Made by a program: the position numbers and the translations under genes | The notes under the pieces: model-generated | Told to the model about the DNA's origin: nothing | The model's input: only the letters and a program-made list of their open reading frames with translations | The model's database searches: none | In this document: in pieces, positions 41,796 to 51,527 of the stretch | Layout of the letters: each line of letters starts with the position of its first letter | Numbering within the stretch: position 1 is the stretch's first letter | DNA from: Paramicrobacterium fandaimingii | GTDB taxonomy: Bacteria > Actinomycetota > Actinomycetes > Actinomycetales > Microbacteriaceae | Assembly: GCF_011751745.2 (NCBI RefSeq) | Contig: NZ_CP061170.1 | Span: 1,178,001 to 1,242,000, forward strand | Length of the DNA stretch: 64,000 nucleotides | Direction of reading: 5' to 3'

Positions 41796-42407
41796 ATGGC
41801 TGATCAGCTCAAGCTCGGCGCGGAAACGCGCGAGTCGTTTGGCAAGGGTGCGGCGCGCAAGCTCCGCGCCGCAGGCAAGATTCCCGCAGTGGTCTATGGG
41901 CACGGCGAGGCGCCGCTGCACCTCACGCTCCCCGGGCACGAGACGATGCTGCTGCTTCGCCGCAGCAACGCGCTCATCGAGCTCGAGGTTGAGGGCAAGA
42001 AGCACCTCTCGCTCGTCAAGGATGTTCAGCGTGACCCGGTGACACAGATCATCGAGCACGTCGACCTCATCGTCATCAAGAAGGGCGAGCGCGTCGACGT
42101 CGAGGTTCCCGTGCACTTCGAAGGCGAATCCTTCAGCGGCACGATCCTGATGGTGGAGGTCAACACTGTTCGCCTCAACGTCGCTGCGACGAACATCCCG
42201 GAGCGACTCGTCTTCTCCGTCGAAGGCGCCGTCGAGGGCACGCAGGTTCTCGCTGGTGACATCGAGCTGCCCGAGGGTGCAGAGCTCGCCGAGGAAGCAG
42301 ACCTGTTCCTCGCGCACGTCACCGTGCCTGCTGCTCCGTCTGAAGAAGAAGAAGCGGCCGCCGAAGAGGCCGAGGCTGAGGCTGCCGAGAGCGAGCCCGA
42401 AGAGTAA
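41796..42407 (+). CDS. rplY: 50S ribosomal protein L25 (general stress protein CTC type)
   Basis: 203 residues: the long CTC form with an N-terminal 5S rRNA-binding L25 domain (RESFGKGAARKLRAAGKIPA, VVYGHGEAPLHLTL) and a C-terminal beta domain (VDVEVPVHFEGESFSGTIL). The last 25 residues are almost only Glu and Ala, an acidic tail common in Actinobacteria. GAGGAGAT precedes the ATG. Followed by pth and mfd, a conserved order. Confidence 0.95.
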   Translation: MADQLKLGAETRESFGKGAARKLRAAGKIPAVVYGHGEAPLHLTLPGHETMLLLRRSNALIELEVEGKKHLSLVKDVQRDPVTQIIEHVDLIVIKKGERVDVEVPVHFEGESFSGTILMVEVNTVRLNVAATNIPERLVFSVEGAVEGTQVLAGDIELPEGAELAEEADLFLAHVTVPAAPSEEEEAAAEEAEAEAAESEPEE

Positions 42408-42419
42408 TTCACACAGCGC

Positions 42420-42463
42420 CGGGCCCGTTGCACGCCTTCGAAAGAAGCGCGGCTGCGGGCCCG
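42420..42463 (+). terminator. Hairpin between rplY and pth
   Basis: Outer arms CGGGCCCG (42420-42427 and 42456-42463), inner stem CTTC/GAAG closed by a GAAA loop, with internal bulges between. A partial terminator or mRNA processing structure. Confidence 0.55.
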
Positions 42464-42487
42464 ACCTGTCCGTGAGAGAGGAATCAG

Positions 42488-43072
42488 ATGGCAGCCGACA
42501 CCTGGCTCGTCGTTGGCCTGGGCAACCCGGGAACCGGCTACGCGAACACACGGCATAACGTGGGCCAGATGGTCGCCGACGAACTTGCCCGCCGGTGTGG
42601 CGCGAAATTCTCACGCCACAAGGCCCACGCCCTCGTCGCCGAGGGTCGGATGGTGCCGGGCGGGCCAAAGATCGTCGTGGCGAAGAGCATGTCGTACATG
42701 AACACCTCGGGTGGCCCCGTCGCGGCGCTTCTTGCCTACTACTCTCTCGGCGTCGACAGGCTGATCGTCGTGCACGACGAACTCGACATTCCCTTCGAGT
42801 CGCTCAAGCTCAAGACAGGAGGCGGACACGGCGGGCACAACGGTCTGCGCGACATCGGCAAAGCGGCATCCGCCGACTTCACCCGTGTTCGCGTCGGAAT
42901 CGGTCGCCCTCCTGGAAGGCAAGACGCCGCTGATTACGTGCTGCGTCCGTTTGGCGCTGACGAGCGCCAGGTGCTGCCGTCTGTGATCGCGGATGCCGCG
43001 GATGCCGTCATGCTGATTGTCGACGATGGTCTCGTCGCCGCACAGCAGAAAGTTCACGCTCCGCGGATCTGA
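42488..43072 (+). CDS. pth: Peptidyl-tRNA hydrolase
   Basis: 194-residue enzyme releasing tRNA from stalled peptidyl-tRNA. Conserved [19 protein letters not shown] carries the catalytic His, followed by [30 protein letters not shown] and [19 protein letters not shown] 42488 follows GAGAGGAATCAG. Located between rplY and mfd as in many Actinobacteria. Confidence 0.97.
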   Translation: MAADTWLVVGLGNPGTGYANTRHNVGQMVADELARRCGAKFSRHKAHALVAEGRMVPGGPKIVVAKSMSYMNTSGGPVAALLAYYSLGVDRLIVVHDELDIPFESLKLKTGGGHGGHNGLRDIGKAASADFTRVRVGIGRPPGRQDAADYVLRPFGADERQVLPSVIADAADAVMLIVDDGLVAAQQKVHAPRI

Positions 43073-43095
43073 CCCGCGTTGTCGTACGTGCCGCG

Positions 43096-43101
43096 TAGAA
43101 T
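43096..43101 (+). promoter_or_regulatory. Predicted -10 of leaderless mfd
   Basis: TAGAAT ends 6 nt before GTG 43108; no ribosome binding site. Confidence 0.5.
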
Positions 43102-43107
43102 GCTCGG

Positions 43108-46100
43108 GTGAAACTCCAGGGCCTCAGCCGAATTCTCGCCCACGATCCCAGCTATTCGACCGCACTCACCTATGCCGAGCAGAGTGCCGACTTCTCGGTA
43201 GCCGAGGGCATGCGCCTTGCGCTGCTCGGCGGGCTGATCGAACGACGCCGCGCCGCGGGCAAGCCGCCCGCCGTGCTCGTGGTAACTGCGACGGGCCGTG
43301 AATCGGAGAGCGTGCAGCAGGCGCTGCCCAGCTTTGCCCCCGACGCAGAAATCGTGGCGTTTCCGGCATGGGAGACCCTGCCGCACGAACGTTTGAGCCC
43401 CAGCTCCGAGATTGTCGGCCGCCGCATCGACGCGCTCTGGCGCATGGCGGAATGGTCGGGGGAGAAGCCCCTCGTGATCGTCGCGTCTGTGCGCGCCGCC
43501 CTGCAGCCTATTGCCCACGACCTCACCGACATCGAGCCGATCCACTTGCAGACGGGAAGCCGTGGGCACGAGATGGGTGCGGTCGTCACCCGCCTTATCG
43601 AGCTGGCCTACTCACGCGTCGACCTCGTGTCACGTCGTGGCGAGTTCGCCGTGCGCGGAGGCATCCTCGATGTCTTTCCCACGACAGCCGACCACCCCGT
43701 TCGCGTCGAGTTCTTTGGCGACGAGGTCGATCAGATCAAGCCGTTCTCGGTGTCGGACCAACGCTCGAGCACCGAGGAGTACAGCGAGGTCTCCCTCTTG
43801 CCGAGCAGGGAGTTGCTGCTCACGGCAGGCGTCAGGCAGCGTGCAGCAGAGATGCTCCCCGAGTTTCCCAGCCTCTCGACGATGCTCGAGAAGGTTGCCG
43901 CCGGAATTCCCGTCGAAGGCATGGAGTCTCTCGCGCCAGCTCTTCTTGATCGGCTCGTGTCGATTGCGCACTACCTGCCCAAGGGTACGGGAGTCGCCGT
44001 GCTCTCGCCCGAACGGGTCGTCGCCCGGTCGATCAGCCTCTCTGAGACCAACCGGGAGTTTCTCGAAGCCGCCTGGAGCGCCGCGACAGCAGGAGCAGAG
44101 GCCCCCATTGACCTCGGTGCGGGCGAGTTCATCTCGTTGAACGCGCTGCGCGACGACGTGACGTTCACGCGCCCGGGAGAGCAGAAGACTGAGAGCCCGT
44201 GGTGGACGTTCAGCCCGTTCCAGCAGCGCCCAGACGACCTGCTGCCTGAAGAGCTCGAACTGGACGACCTCACAGAGGTGCGGGTCGCCGCCGACCCCGT
44301 TCCGAGCTTCCAGGGCAATGTCGATGGCGCGATCGGGCACGTCGACGCGCGCCGCCTGGCGGGGTGGACCATCGCCGTGGCGGCGCAGGGTCAGGGCCTC
44401 CTCGAACGAGCACTCGACGTGCTCGCCGAGCGCGGCATCGCGGCGCGCATCGTCGAAGAGCTCCCGGATGCTGTCGAAACCGGCGTCGTGTACCTCGTGC
44501 AAGCCGTCATCGAGCACGGTTTCGAACTCCCCGGCATCTCGTTCGCGCTTGTGGGCGAGGCCGAGTTCTATGGACGTTCCGTCGGATACGACTCGCGAGC
44601 CGTGAAGAAGCTCGCCACACGGCGAAAGAACGTCGTTGACCCGCTGCAGCTGACGGCGGGCGATCACGTTGTGCACCAGACGCACGGCATCGGCCGCTTC
44701 GTCGAGATGACGCGGCGTGAGGTGTCAACCGGAGGCCGCAACGCGGTGAAGACGATGCGCGAGTACCTCGTGCTTGAATACGCGCCCTCGAAGCGCGGTT
44801 TTCCCGGAGACAAGCTTCTCGTCCCCACAGATCAGCTCGACCTGCTCACCCGCTACGTCGGCGGTGAGTCGCCTGCCCTGTCGAAGATGGGCGGGAGCGA
44901 CTGGTCGCAGGCGAAAAGCAAGGCGCGCAAGGCCGTACGTGACATCGCCGTTGAGCTTGTGAAGCTCTACGCCTCACGCATGGCGGCGAAGGGGCACGCC
45001 TTCGGGCCGGACACCCCGTGGCAGCGTGAGCTTGAAGACGCATTCCCCTTTGCCGAGACGCCAGACCAGCTCACCACAATTGACGAGGTGAAGCGCGACA
45101 TGGAGCGGCCGATCCCGATGGATCGCCTGCTCTCGGGCGACGTGGGATTCGGCAAGACCGAAGTGGCGGTGCGGGCCGCGTTCAAGGCGGTGCAGGAGGG
45201 CAAGCAGGTGGCGATCCTCGTGCCGACAACATTGCTTGTCAAGCAGCACGGCGAGACATTCCAGGAGCGTTTCGCTGGCTTCCCCGTGCACCTGCGTTCG
45301 CTCAGCCGGTTCCAGTCAGACAAAGAAGCGCGTGAGACGCTCGAGGGGTTGGCGCAGGGCAGCGTCGACGTTGTGATCGGAACCCATCGACTGCTCACCG
45401 AGAAAGTGGCATTTAAGAACCTCGGGCTGGTGATCGTCGACGAGGAGCAGAGATTCGGCGTCGAGCACAAAGACACCCTCAAGAAGCTGAAGACGAACGT
45501 CGACGTGCTCGCAATGAGCGCGACGCCAATTCCCCGAACGCTCGAGATGGCCGTCACCGGCATCCGTGAAATGTCGACGCTCGCGACTCCTCCCGAGGAG
45601 CGACACCCGATTCTGAGCTTCGTCGGGCCGCGCAACGACAAGCAGATGAGCGCTGCGATTCGCCGAGAACTGCTGCGCGAAGGCCAGGTTTTCTTCGTGC
45701 ACAACCGGGTCGCGAGCATCAACCGTGTCGCCACCGAGCTGGCAGAGCTCGTGCCGGAGGCGCGCATTGCCGTCGCACACGGAAGACTGTCGGAGTCGAT
45801 TCTCGAGCAGGTTGTCGTCGACTTCTGGGAGCGCAAATTCGATGTACTCGTCTGCACAACGATCATCGAGACCGGCCTTGACATTCAGAACGCGAACACC
45901 ATCATCATCGACAAGGCAGACAAGTACGGTCTGAGCCAGCTGCATCAGCTGCGCGGTCGAGTCGGCCGCGGACGAGAACGCGCCTATGCCTACTTTCTCT
46001 ATGACGGCGAGAAGCCTCTCTCCGAGACTGCCCAGGATCGCCTTGAGACGATTGCCGCCAACAACGAGCTGGGCAGCGGAATGCAGGTCGCCCTTAAAGA

Positions 46101-46728
46101 CCTGGAGATCCGCGGGGCTGGCAACCTACTCGGCGGCGAGCAGGCGGGGCACATCGCGGGAGTGGGGTTCGACCTCTACCTGCGCATGATCGGCGAAGCG
46201 GTGTCGACATTCCGCGGAGACGTTGCTGAGGGGCAGACCGAGCTGCGGCTTGAGATTCCCGTCGACGCGAACATTCCCGAGGACTTCATCGACAGCGAGC
46301 GCCTGCGTCTTGAGGCGTACCAGAAGCTCTCCGCGGCCGCGGCGCCTGCCGCTGCCGATGATCAGATCGACCTCGTGATCGACGAGCTCGTCGACCGCTA
46401 CGGTCCGCTGCCCGAACGCGTGCAGAACCTCGTCGCCGTCACTCGACTGCGGCAGCGGGCGCAGCGCTCGAACCTCTCGGAGGTGATCACGATGGGCACC
46501 AACCTCCGGCTTGCCCCGGTGGATCTGCCCGATTCAATTCAGGTGCGGCTGAAGCGCATGTACCCAAAGGCGAGGATGCTTACACAGGCAAACGCCCTCA
46601 TCGTGCCGATCCCGCAGCCGAACGGACAGGTGATGGCCGATGCCGACCTCATCACGTGGGTGCAGCAGCTTCTCGATGCTATTTTGCCGGTGAAGCCGAA
46701 GGAGCCGGAGGCCACAGCGACGACATAG
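43108..46728 (+). CDS. mfd: Transcription-repair coupling factor
   Basis: 1206-residue ATP-dependent translocase that removes stalled RNA polymerase and recruits UvrA. The N-terminal UvrB-like region includes AFPAWETLPHERLSPSSEIV. The RNA polymerase-interacting domain has DHVVHQTHGIGRFVEM and YAPSKRGFPGDKLLVPTDQL. Helicase motifs: Walker A LLSGDVGFGKTEVA, DEEQRFGVEHK, MSATPIPRTLEMA, TTIIETGLDIQNANTIIID and QLHQLRGRVGR. The TRCF domain closes the protein. GTG start with a leaderless-type promoter. Confidence 0.97.
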   Translation: MKLQGLSRILAHDPSYSTALTYAEQSADFSVAEGMRLALLGGLIERRRAAGKPPAVLVVTATGRESESVQQALPSFAPDAEIVAFPAWETLPHERLSPSSEIVGRRIDALWRMAEWSGEKPLVIVASVRAALQPIAHDLTDIEPIHLQTGSRGHEMGAVVTRLIELAYSRVDLVSRRGEFAVRGGILDVFPTTADHPVRVEFFGDEVDQIKPFSVSDQRSSTEEYSEVSLLPSRELLLTAGVRQRAAEMLPEFPSLSTMLEKVAAGIPVEGMESLAPALLDRLVSIAHYLPKGTGVAVLSPERVVARSISLSETNREFLEAAWSAATAGAEAPIDLGAGEFISLNALRDDVTFTRPGEQKTESPWWTFSPFQQRPDDLLPEELELDDLTEVRVAADPVPSFQGNVDGAIGHVDARRLAGWTIAVAAQGQGLLERALDVLAERGIAARIVEELPDAVETGVVYLVQAVIEHGFELPGISFALVGEAEFYGRSVGYDSRAVKKLATRRKNVVDPLQLTAGDHVVHQTHGIGRFVEMTRREVSTGGRNAVKTMREYLVLEYAPSKRGFPGDKLLVPTDQLDLLTRYVGGESPALSKMGGSDWSQAKSKARKAVRDIAVELVKLYASRMAAKGHAFGPDTPWQRELEDAFPFAETPDQLTTIDEVKRDMERPIPMDRLLSGDVGFGKTEVAVRAAFKAVQEGKQVAILVPTTLLVKQHGETFQERFAGFPVHLRSLSRFQSDKEARETLEGLAQGSVDVVIGTHRLLTEKVAFKNLGLVIVDEEQRFGVEHKDTLKKLKTNVDVLAMSATPIPRTLEMAVTGIREMSTLATPPEERHPILSFVGPRNDKQMSAAIRRELLREGQVFFVHNRVASINRVATELAELVPEARIAVAHGRLSESILEQVVVDFWERKFDVLVCTTIIETGLDIQNANTIIIDKADKYGLSQLHQLRGRVGRGRERAYAYFLYDGEKPLSETAQDRLETIAANNELGSGMQVALKDLEIRGAGNLLGGEQAGHIAGVGFDLYLRMIGEAVSTFRGDVAEGQTELRLEIPVDANIPEDFIDSERLRLEAYQKLSAAAAPAAADDQIDLVIDELVDRYGPLPERVQNLVAVTRLRQRAQRSNLSEVITMGTNLRLAPVDLPDSIQVRLKRMYPKARMLTQANALIVPIPQPNGQVMADADLITWVQQLLDAILPVKPKEPEATATT

Positions 46729-46734
46729 ATCGGG

Positions 46735-47223
46735 TCAGCCGATGTGCACGTCGTCGTGTGCCGCAAGCGTCCTCACGGTCTCGGTGATGCGTGAACGCAG
46801 TTGGGCGTGTTCCGGACCGAGTGCGGTCGCCGGGTTGCTCCAGTTTGATGGGTCGTAGTGCCAGACGGGTTTCGGGACAAGGTGTTCGGGCTCCCATTGG
46901 TAGCGCGGCCACACGTGGGCGTGAACGAAAGCATCGGTATTGCCCAGGATCTCGAGGTTGATCCGACGAAAGTCCGCGTCGATTTCGCGGCAGGACTGCT
47001 CAACGGTTGTTGCGAGAAGATCGGCATCGGCGAGAAACTGCACACGCTCCCGCCTCGGCATGTCGGCCAGGGACCGTGCTCGGGGGTCGCGCCCGAGCAA
47101 AACGCAATACCCGGGGAGAAACTGTACGTCGCCGATAACGGCGAAACCGCTCGTCAGTTCTGCGATGACTGTCGGGTTCTCGCCCCGAGCTGCTGATCCG
47201 ATGCGGTCATTACGCCAATCCAT
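46735..47223 (-). CDS. HIT-like protein with an altered histidine triad
   Basis: 162 residues resembling histidine-triad diadenosine/nucleotide hydrolases: FAVIGDVQFLPGYCVLLGRD and AHVWPRYQWEPEHLV. The triad region reads HAHVWPR: the first two His are present but the third position is Arg, so standard HIT chemistry may be altered. Its ATG (47223) is leaderless-like. Convergent with mfd, 6 bp apart. Confidence 0.75.
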   Translation of the reverse strand: MDWRNDRIGSAARGENPTVIAELTSGFAVIGDVQFLPGYCVLLGRDPRARSLADMPRRERVQFLADADLLATTVEQSCREIDADFRRINLEILGNTDAFVHAHVWPRYQWEPEHLVPKPVWHYDPSNWSNPATALGPEHAQLRSRITETVRTLAAHDDVHIG

Positions 47224-47518
47224 GGCGACACCCTACTGCGTGTATCGAACGCGACTCTTTTCACAACGTCAGTTGGTCTTTCGAGACCGAACACGGGCGG
47301 GGTCTCGGTATCTGCGTACACAGCTGGGAGCGGCCGTGCTCAAAAAGTGAGATGCCACAAAATGCCCCGCTTTCACCGATGAAAAGGGGCATTTTGTGGC
47401 ATCTCACTCGGGAAGGCAGTTCCCAGAGAGGAACTCGATCGGGGTGCCTGGAGACAATTGCGACAGGAGGAGGGTGCCTCGGTGGCGACAGCGGAAGGTT
47501 TCACGGAAGAATGGGGCC
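47224..47518. promoter_or_regulatory. Divergent region between HIT-like and SRPBCC genes
   Basis: 295 bp with both promoters at its edges: minus-strand TAGGGT (47235-47230) ends 6 nt before the HIT-like ATG, and AAGAAT (47507-47512) ends 6 nt before the SRPBCC ATG. The middle is filled by the long inverted repeat listed separately. Confidence 0.5.
47346..47408. repeat. Perfect 23-bp inverted repeat with structured loop
   Basis: Arms 47346-47368 and 47386-47408 are exact complements; the arm contains CACAAAATGCCCC. The 17-nt loop can itself pair TTTCA with TGAAA. The core (A-tract, GC stem, T-tract) resembles a bidirectional terminator, but no recognised gene is transcribed into it. Confidence 0.85.
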
Positions 47519-47962
47519 ATGAGCTCGACCTTCACTCTCGTCACGGATGCTCCCGTGGACATCGATGCACTGTTCGAGATCTCATTGGACATCGACGCTC
47601 ACGCCAGCTCGATGGCCCAGTCGGGGGAACGAGCAATCGCCGGGGTCAGGTCGGGACGGATCGGGCTCGGCGAAACCGTCACCTGGAGGGCCCGTCATTT
47701 CGGAATCTGGTTCACGATGACCTCAGAGATCGTCGAGTTGGAACACCCCGAACGGTTCGTGGATCAGCAGGCACGAGGGCCATTCAGACTGTTTCGGCAC
47801 GAGCACACCTTCGAACGGCTCATCACCGGTACGCGGATGACCGACACGATCACTCTCGCGTCGCCGATCTTCGGGAGTCTGGCGGAACGCATCGTGCTTG
47901 TGCCCTACCTCCGTCGCCTGATCATCAAGCGAAACACTGAGCTCGTCTCAGTCGCGAGCTGA
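47519..47962 (+). CDS. SRPBCC (START-like) family protein
   Basis: 147 residues of the SRPBCC/polyketide cyclase-like fold: [20 protein letters not shown] start, [20 protein letters not shown], and the C-terminal long helix [20 protein letters not shown]. The similar protein class binds hydrophobic ligands; no catalytic assignment. ATG 47519 follows a leaderless -10. Its end overlaps the convergent nhaA by 15 bp. Confidence 0.8.
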   Translation: MSSTFTLVTDAPVDIDALFEISLDIDAHASSMAQSGERAIAGVRSGRIGLGETVTWRARHFGIWFTMTSEIVELEHPERFVDQQARGPFRLFRHEHTFERLITGTRMTDTITLASPIFGSLAERIVLVPYLRRLIIKRNTELVSVAS

Positions 47963-49294
47963 TTCGCCGTCGCGGCCTTGGTACACGTCGGGAATGCCAT
48001 CGTCGTCGAGATCGACGCTCTCTTCCTCCGTATTTTTCCGATAGTGCTTGTTGCGTGCGCGCAGCACGATAGCGGCAAGAAGAGCAGCCAGAACGGATGC
48101 CGTGAAGATCGCGATCTTGGCATGATCGCCGTGCGGGCTGTCAGGCCCGAAGCTCAGCTCAGCGACGAGCAGTGACACTGTAAACCCGATTCCGGCCAGC
48201 AGGCCGACTCCGATGACGTCGATCCACGCGAGAGAGCCATCGAGCCGCGCTTTCGTGAAGCGAGTGAGCAGCCAGGTGGTGAGCGTGATGCCGATGGGTT
48301 TGCCGAGCACCAGTCCGGCAAGAATGCCGATCATGACGGGGTCGGTGACGGCCGAGATGAATCCGTCCACTCCGCCGATCGCGACGCCGGCGGCGAAGAA
48401 CGCGAACACGGGCACGGCGAACCCGCTCGACAGCGGGCGCAAACGATGTTCGAGCACCTCGGCGAGCCCTGGGCCCGAATCGGGACCGCCGTGCTTCGCC
48501 ATCCGGCGAACGGGAACGGCGAAGCCGAGCGCGACGCCAGCAATCGTCGCGTGAACCCCCGACGAATGCAGCAGGGCCCATGCGACAATACCGATGGGAA
48601 GCAGGATCACCCACGGAGCCCACGCGCTCCGCCCGAAGAAGCGCGGAAACACGTGGGTGAGCACAGCGTATGCCGCGAGTGGAATGAGCGTGAGCAGCAG
48701 CGGGACCAACGAAAACCCGTCGGCGTAGAAAATCGCGATGATCACGATCGCGATGAGGTCGTCGACGACGGCGAGCGTGAGCAGGAAGATGCGGAGAGCA
48801 CTGGGCAGGTGCGATCCGAGGATGGCGAGCACGGCGACGGCAAAAGCGATATCCGTCGCCGTCGGTATGGCCCAGCCCTGCAGCCCACTCGGCGTTCCGA
48901 GGTTGATGATCACGTAGATGATCGCGGGAACGGCGACGCCGCCGAACGCGGCAGCTACCGGAACAAGCGCTGTTGCCGGCGTGCGCAGGTCACCGATCAC
49001 GAACTCCTTCTTGAGCTCGAGACCGGTGAGAAAGAAGAAGATGGCAAGCAGGCCATCGGACGCCCACTGCCCGATCGTCAAGTCGAGATGCAGCGAGGGG
49101 AGCCCGATCGTGATGTCGCGCACGGTGAAATAGCCATCAGCCCACGGCGAATTCGCCCAGATAATCGCGATGATCGCGGCACCGACGAGAAGCATTCCGC
49201 CGACCGTCTCCATGCGCAGGATCTCGCCGACGCGGGTGACCTCGGCGAAGTTGCCGCGGCCGAGAAATGTTCGGGTGCTGCGGTTCTTGGACAT
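47948..49294 (-). CDS. nhaA: Na+/H+ antiporter NhaA
   Basis: 448-residue antiporter exchanging sodium for protons. The paired ion-binding aspartates are in [15 protein letters not shown], and [20 protein letters not shown] is the conserved discontinuous-helix region. [19 protein letters not shown] is near helix 2, and about 12 membrane segments are present. The acidic cytoplasmic tail ([16 protein letters not shown]) is longer than in E. coli. ATG 49294 is used; the upstream frame to 49462 is unlikely to be coding. Confidence 0.95.
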   Translation of the reverse strand: MSKNRSTRTFLGRGNFAEVTRVGEILRMETVGGMLLVGAAIIAIIWANSPWADGYFTVRDITIGLPSLHLDLTIGQWASDGLLAIFFFLTGLELKKEFVIGDLRTPATALVPVAAAFGGVAVPAIIYVIINLGTPSGLQGWAIPTATDIAFAVAVLAILGSHLPSALRIFLLTLAVVDDLIAIVIIAIFYADGFSLVPLLLTLIPLAAYAVLTHVFPRFFGRSAWAPWVILLPIGIVAWALLHSSGVHATIAGVALGFAVPVRRMAKHGGPDSGPGLAEVLEHRLRPLSSGFAVPVFAFFAAGVAIGGVDGFISAVTDPVMIGILAGLVLGKPIGITLTTWLLTRFTKARLDGSLAWIDVIGVGLLAGIGFTVSLLVAELSFGPDSPHGDHAKIAIFTASVLAALLAAIVLRARNKHYRKNTEEESVDLDDDGIPDVYQGRDGESARD

Positions 49295-49420
49295 GCACGG
49301 TCTCCAGGGTCGCGGATAGGAATTGCCGACCAGACTTCCCGGCGCACCGCGGCCAGTATAGATGAAGCAGCACCGGCGTAGTGTTGTAGCCCAGTGCCTC
49401 GAACAGTGAAAGGGGAGTCG

Positions 49421-50842
49421 ATGTCGACAACTCGCACGGATGCCGAGACAGCCGTCGAACACGTGCGCGCAGCGTTTTCACGTGGCGTCACGAAGCCGTA
49501 CGAATGGCGCCGTGATCAGCTTCACGCTCTTCGGGATCTGCTTCTCGACAATCAGGAGCTTCTCGAGAGGGCGCTCACCCGCGACCTCGGGAAGCACCCG
49601 ACAGAGTCTCAAGCGACAGAGATCGGCATCGTGCTCACCGAGCTCGACCACACGCTGCGCCATCTGAAGCGGTGGCTGCGGCCGCGCCGCGTCGGGATTC
49701 CTCTGGTTCTCGCGCCGGCATCCGCTCGAACCGTGTATGAGCCGCTGGGGACCGTGCTGATCATCGGCCCGTGGAACTACCCGGTGCAGCTGATTCTCGC
49801 GCCGCTGATCGGAGCGCTCGCCGCGGGAAACGCCGTTGTGCTCAAACCCAGCGAACTCGCGCCCGCGACGAGCGAGGTTCTCGCGGCTCTCGTGTCGACG
49901 TACCTCGACGAGCGCGCCGTTGCCGTTGTCGAAGGCGACGCCGACACGGCGAGTGATCTGCTTGCCCAGCGCTTTGACCACATCTTCTTCACGGGAAGCA
50001 CGGCAGTTGGGAAGATCGTCGCGAAAGCGGCATCCGAGAATCTCACTCCCGTGACGCTTGAACTGGGCGGGAAGTCACCGGCGTACATCGACAATTCTGT
50101 TGACCTGGAGGCCGCCGCGCGTCGTCTCATCTGGGGCAAGCTGCTCAACGCAGGGCAGACGTGTGTCGCTCCGGACTATGTGCTTGCGACGCCGCGCACC
50201 GCCGACGCGCTGATTCCGCATCTTCGTGCCGCGATCACCGAGTTCTATGGCGATGACCCGTCGTTGAGCGGAGACTACGGGCGCATCGTCAGTACTCGGC
50301 ACGCGCAACGCCTGAGCGACCTGCTCGACGGGCATGAGCCGGTGATCGGCGGACGCATCGATGTTGACGAGCGCTACGTCGAGCCGACGGTGATCGACGA
50401 TGTTGACCCCACTTCGGCGCTCATGGCGGAGGAGATCTTCGGGCCGATTCTGCCGATTGTGCACGTCGCAGACGCGGGCGAGGCGATTCGCTTCATCGCC
50501 GACCGCGACAAGCCGCTCTCGCTGTATGTGTTCTCAGACAATCCCGATGTGAGGCGTCGGTTTCTGCGCGACACGTCGTCTGGCGCTCTCGCGTTCGGGC
50601 TGCCTGCCGCGCACCTCAGCGTTCCCGATCTGCCGTTTGGGGGAGTGGGCGCGAGCGGAACGGGCGCGTACCACGGCGAACTGTCGTTCACAACGTTCAG
50701 CCACGCAAAGGCCGTGCTGTCGAAGCGGCTCTCCCCAGACACCATGAGCGTCGTGTACCCGCCGTTCACAAGCGGCAAGAGCGCCGTCGTGCGCCGCGTC
50801 ATCGTGCGCACGTCACGCCTCGTCGGTGGTGACGATGCCTGA
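49421..50842 (+). CDS. Aldehyde dehydrogenase (class 3-like, NAD(P)+)
   Basis: 473 residues. The nucleotide-binding region [20 protein letters not shown], then [12 protein letters not shown] and [13 protein letters not shown]. Catalytic Glu in TLELGGKSP and catalytic Cys in [13 protein letters not shown]. The C-terminus ([19 protein letters not shown]) is typical of fatty-aldehyde or class 3 enzymes. AAAGGGGAGTCG precedes ATG 49421. Substrate unknown. Overlaps mazG by about 8 bp. Confidence 0.92.
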   Translation: MSTTRTDAETAVEHVRAAFSRGVTKPYEWRRDQLHALRDLLLDNQELLERALTRDLGKHPTESQATEIGIVLTELDHTLRHLKRWLRPRRVGIPLVLAPASARTVYEPLGTVLIIGPWNYPVQLILAPLIGALAAGNAVVLKPSELAPATSEVLAALVSTYLDERAVAVVEGDADTASDLLAQRFDHIFFTGSTAVGKIVAKAASENLTPVTLELGGKSPAYIDNSVDLEAAARRLIWGKLLNAGQTCVAPDYVLATPRTADALIPHLRAAITEFYGDDPSLSGDYGRIVSTRHAQRLSDLLDGHEPVIGGRIDVDERYVEPTVIDDVDPTSALMAEEIFGPILPIVHVADAGEAIRFIADRDKPLSLYVFSDNPDVRRRFLRDTSSGALAFGLPAAHLSVPDLPFGGVGASGTGAYHGELSFTTFSHAKAVLSKRLSPDTMSVVYPPFTSGKSAVVRRVIVRTSRLVGGDDA

Positions 50843-51500
50843 CCGCGACGCGTCTGCATCACCGCACACGGATCTGCTTCTCACCGACATGACCGAGGTG
50901 CTCGATCGCTGCGTGTGGAGTCAGTCGATGACGCATGGGTCGCTGGTCACCTATCTCATCGAAGAGAGCTACGAGCTTGTCGAGGCGATCGAGAGCGGCG
51001 ACCCGAAAGCGATGCTCGAAGAACTGGGCGACGTGCTGTGGCAGATTGTCTTCCACGCGGAGATTGCGGCGCGAACGGCGGGAGAAGACTTCGACTTCGA
51101 CGATGTGGCACGGGTCGCTCACGAGAAGGTTGTGCGTCGGCATCCCCATGTGTTCGGCGACGAGTCGGCGCCGACGTTGGACGACGTGTTTCGCGTGTGG
51201 AGCGCTGCGAAGGCTCATGAGAAGCACGCCCGTACGAGCGCGCTTGACGGCATCCCGCCGCAGCTGCCCGCCCTCGCGCTCGCCGACAAGGTGATTGGAC
51301 GAGCTCAGAAAGCCGGAGTTCTTGCGCCAGAAAGCGCAGAGAACGAGCACGCGGATGCTGTCGCTGACGAGAGCGAACTCGGCGACCAGCTGTTAGACAT
51401 CGTGCGCGACGCGCGAGCCCGCGGGCTTGACGCCGAACGGGCGCTGCGAGGCGCCGTGCGACGTTTGAGCGACGACGTGCACGAGCGCGAACAGGGGTAG
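50835..51500 (+). CDS. mazG: Nucleoside triphosphate pyrophosphohydrolase MazG
   Basis: 221 residues; hydrolyses NTPs to NMP and pyrophosphate and limits damaged nucleotides. The MazG helical metal site is clear in the N-terminal half: EESYELVEAIESGDPKAMLE, ELGDVLWQIVFHA, and VVRRHPHVFGDE. The second MazG domain of E. coli is degenerate or absent; a short helical C-terminus follows. Contains an in-frame TTA codon at 51393-51395. Located just before hisS and eno, a common actinobacterial order. Confidence 0.9.
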   Translation: MPDRDASASPHTDLLLTDMTEVLDRCVWSQSMTHGSLVTYLIEESYELVEAIESGDPKAMLEELGDVLWQIVFHAEIAARTAGEDFDFDDVARVAHEKVVRRHPHVFGDESAPTLDDVFRVWSAAKAHEKHARTSALDGIPPQLPALALADKVIGRAQKAGVLAPESAENEHADAVADESELGDQLLDIVRDARARGLDAERALRGAVRRLSDDVHEREQG

Positions 51501-51514
51501 GGTGCGCGTCATGC

Positions 51515-51520
51515 CAGAAT
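51515..51520 (+). promoter_or_regulatory. Predicted -10 of leaderless hisS
   Basis: CAGAAT ends 7 nt before ATG 51528; no ribosome binding site. Confidence 0.4.
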
Positions 51521-51527
51521 TGTGGGC

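Noticed and set aside
48446..49381. A 311-codon + strand frame over nhaA
   Set aside because: Composition is the charged, repetitive kind produced opposite a membrane protein gene; nhaA on the minus strand is unmistakable.
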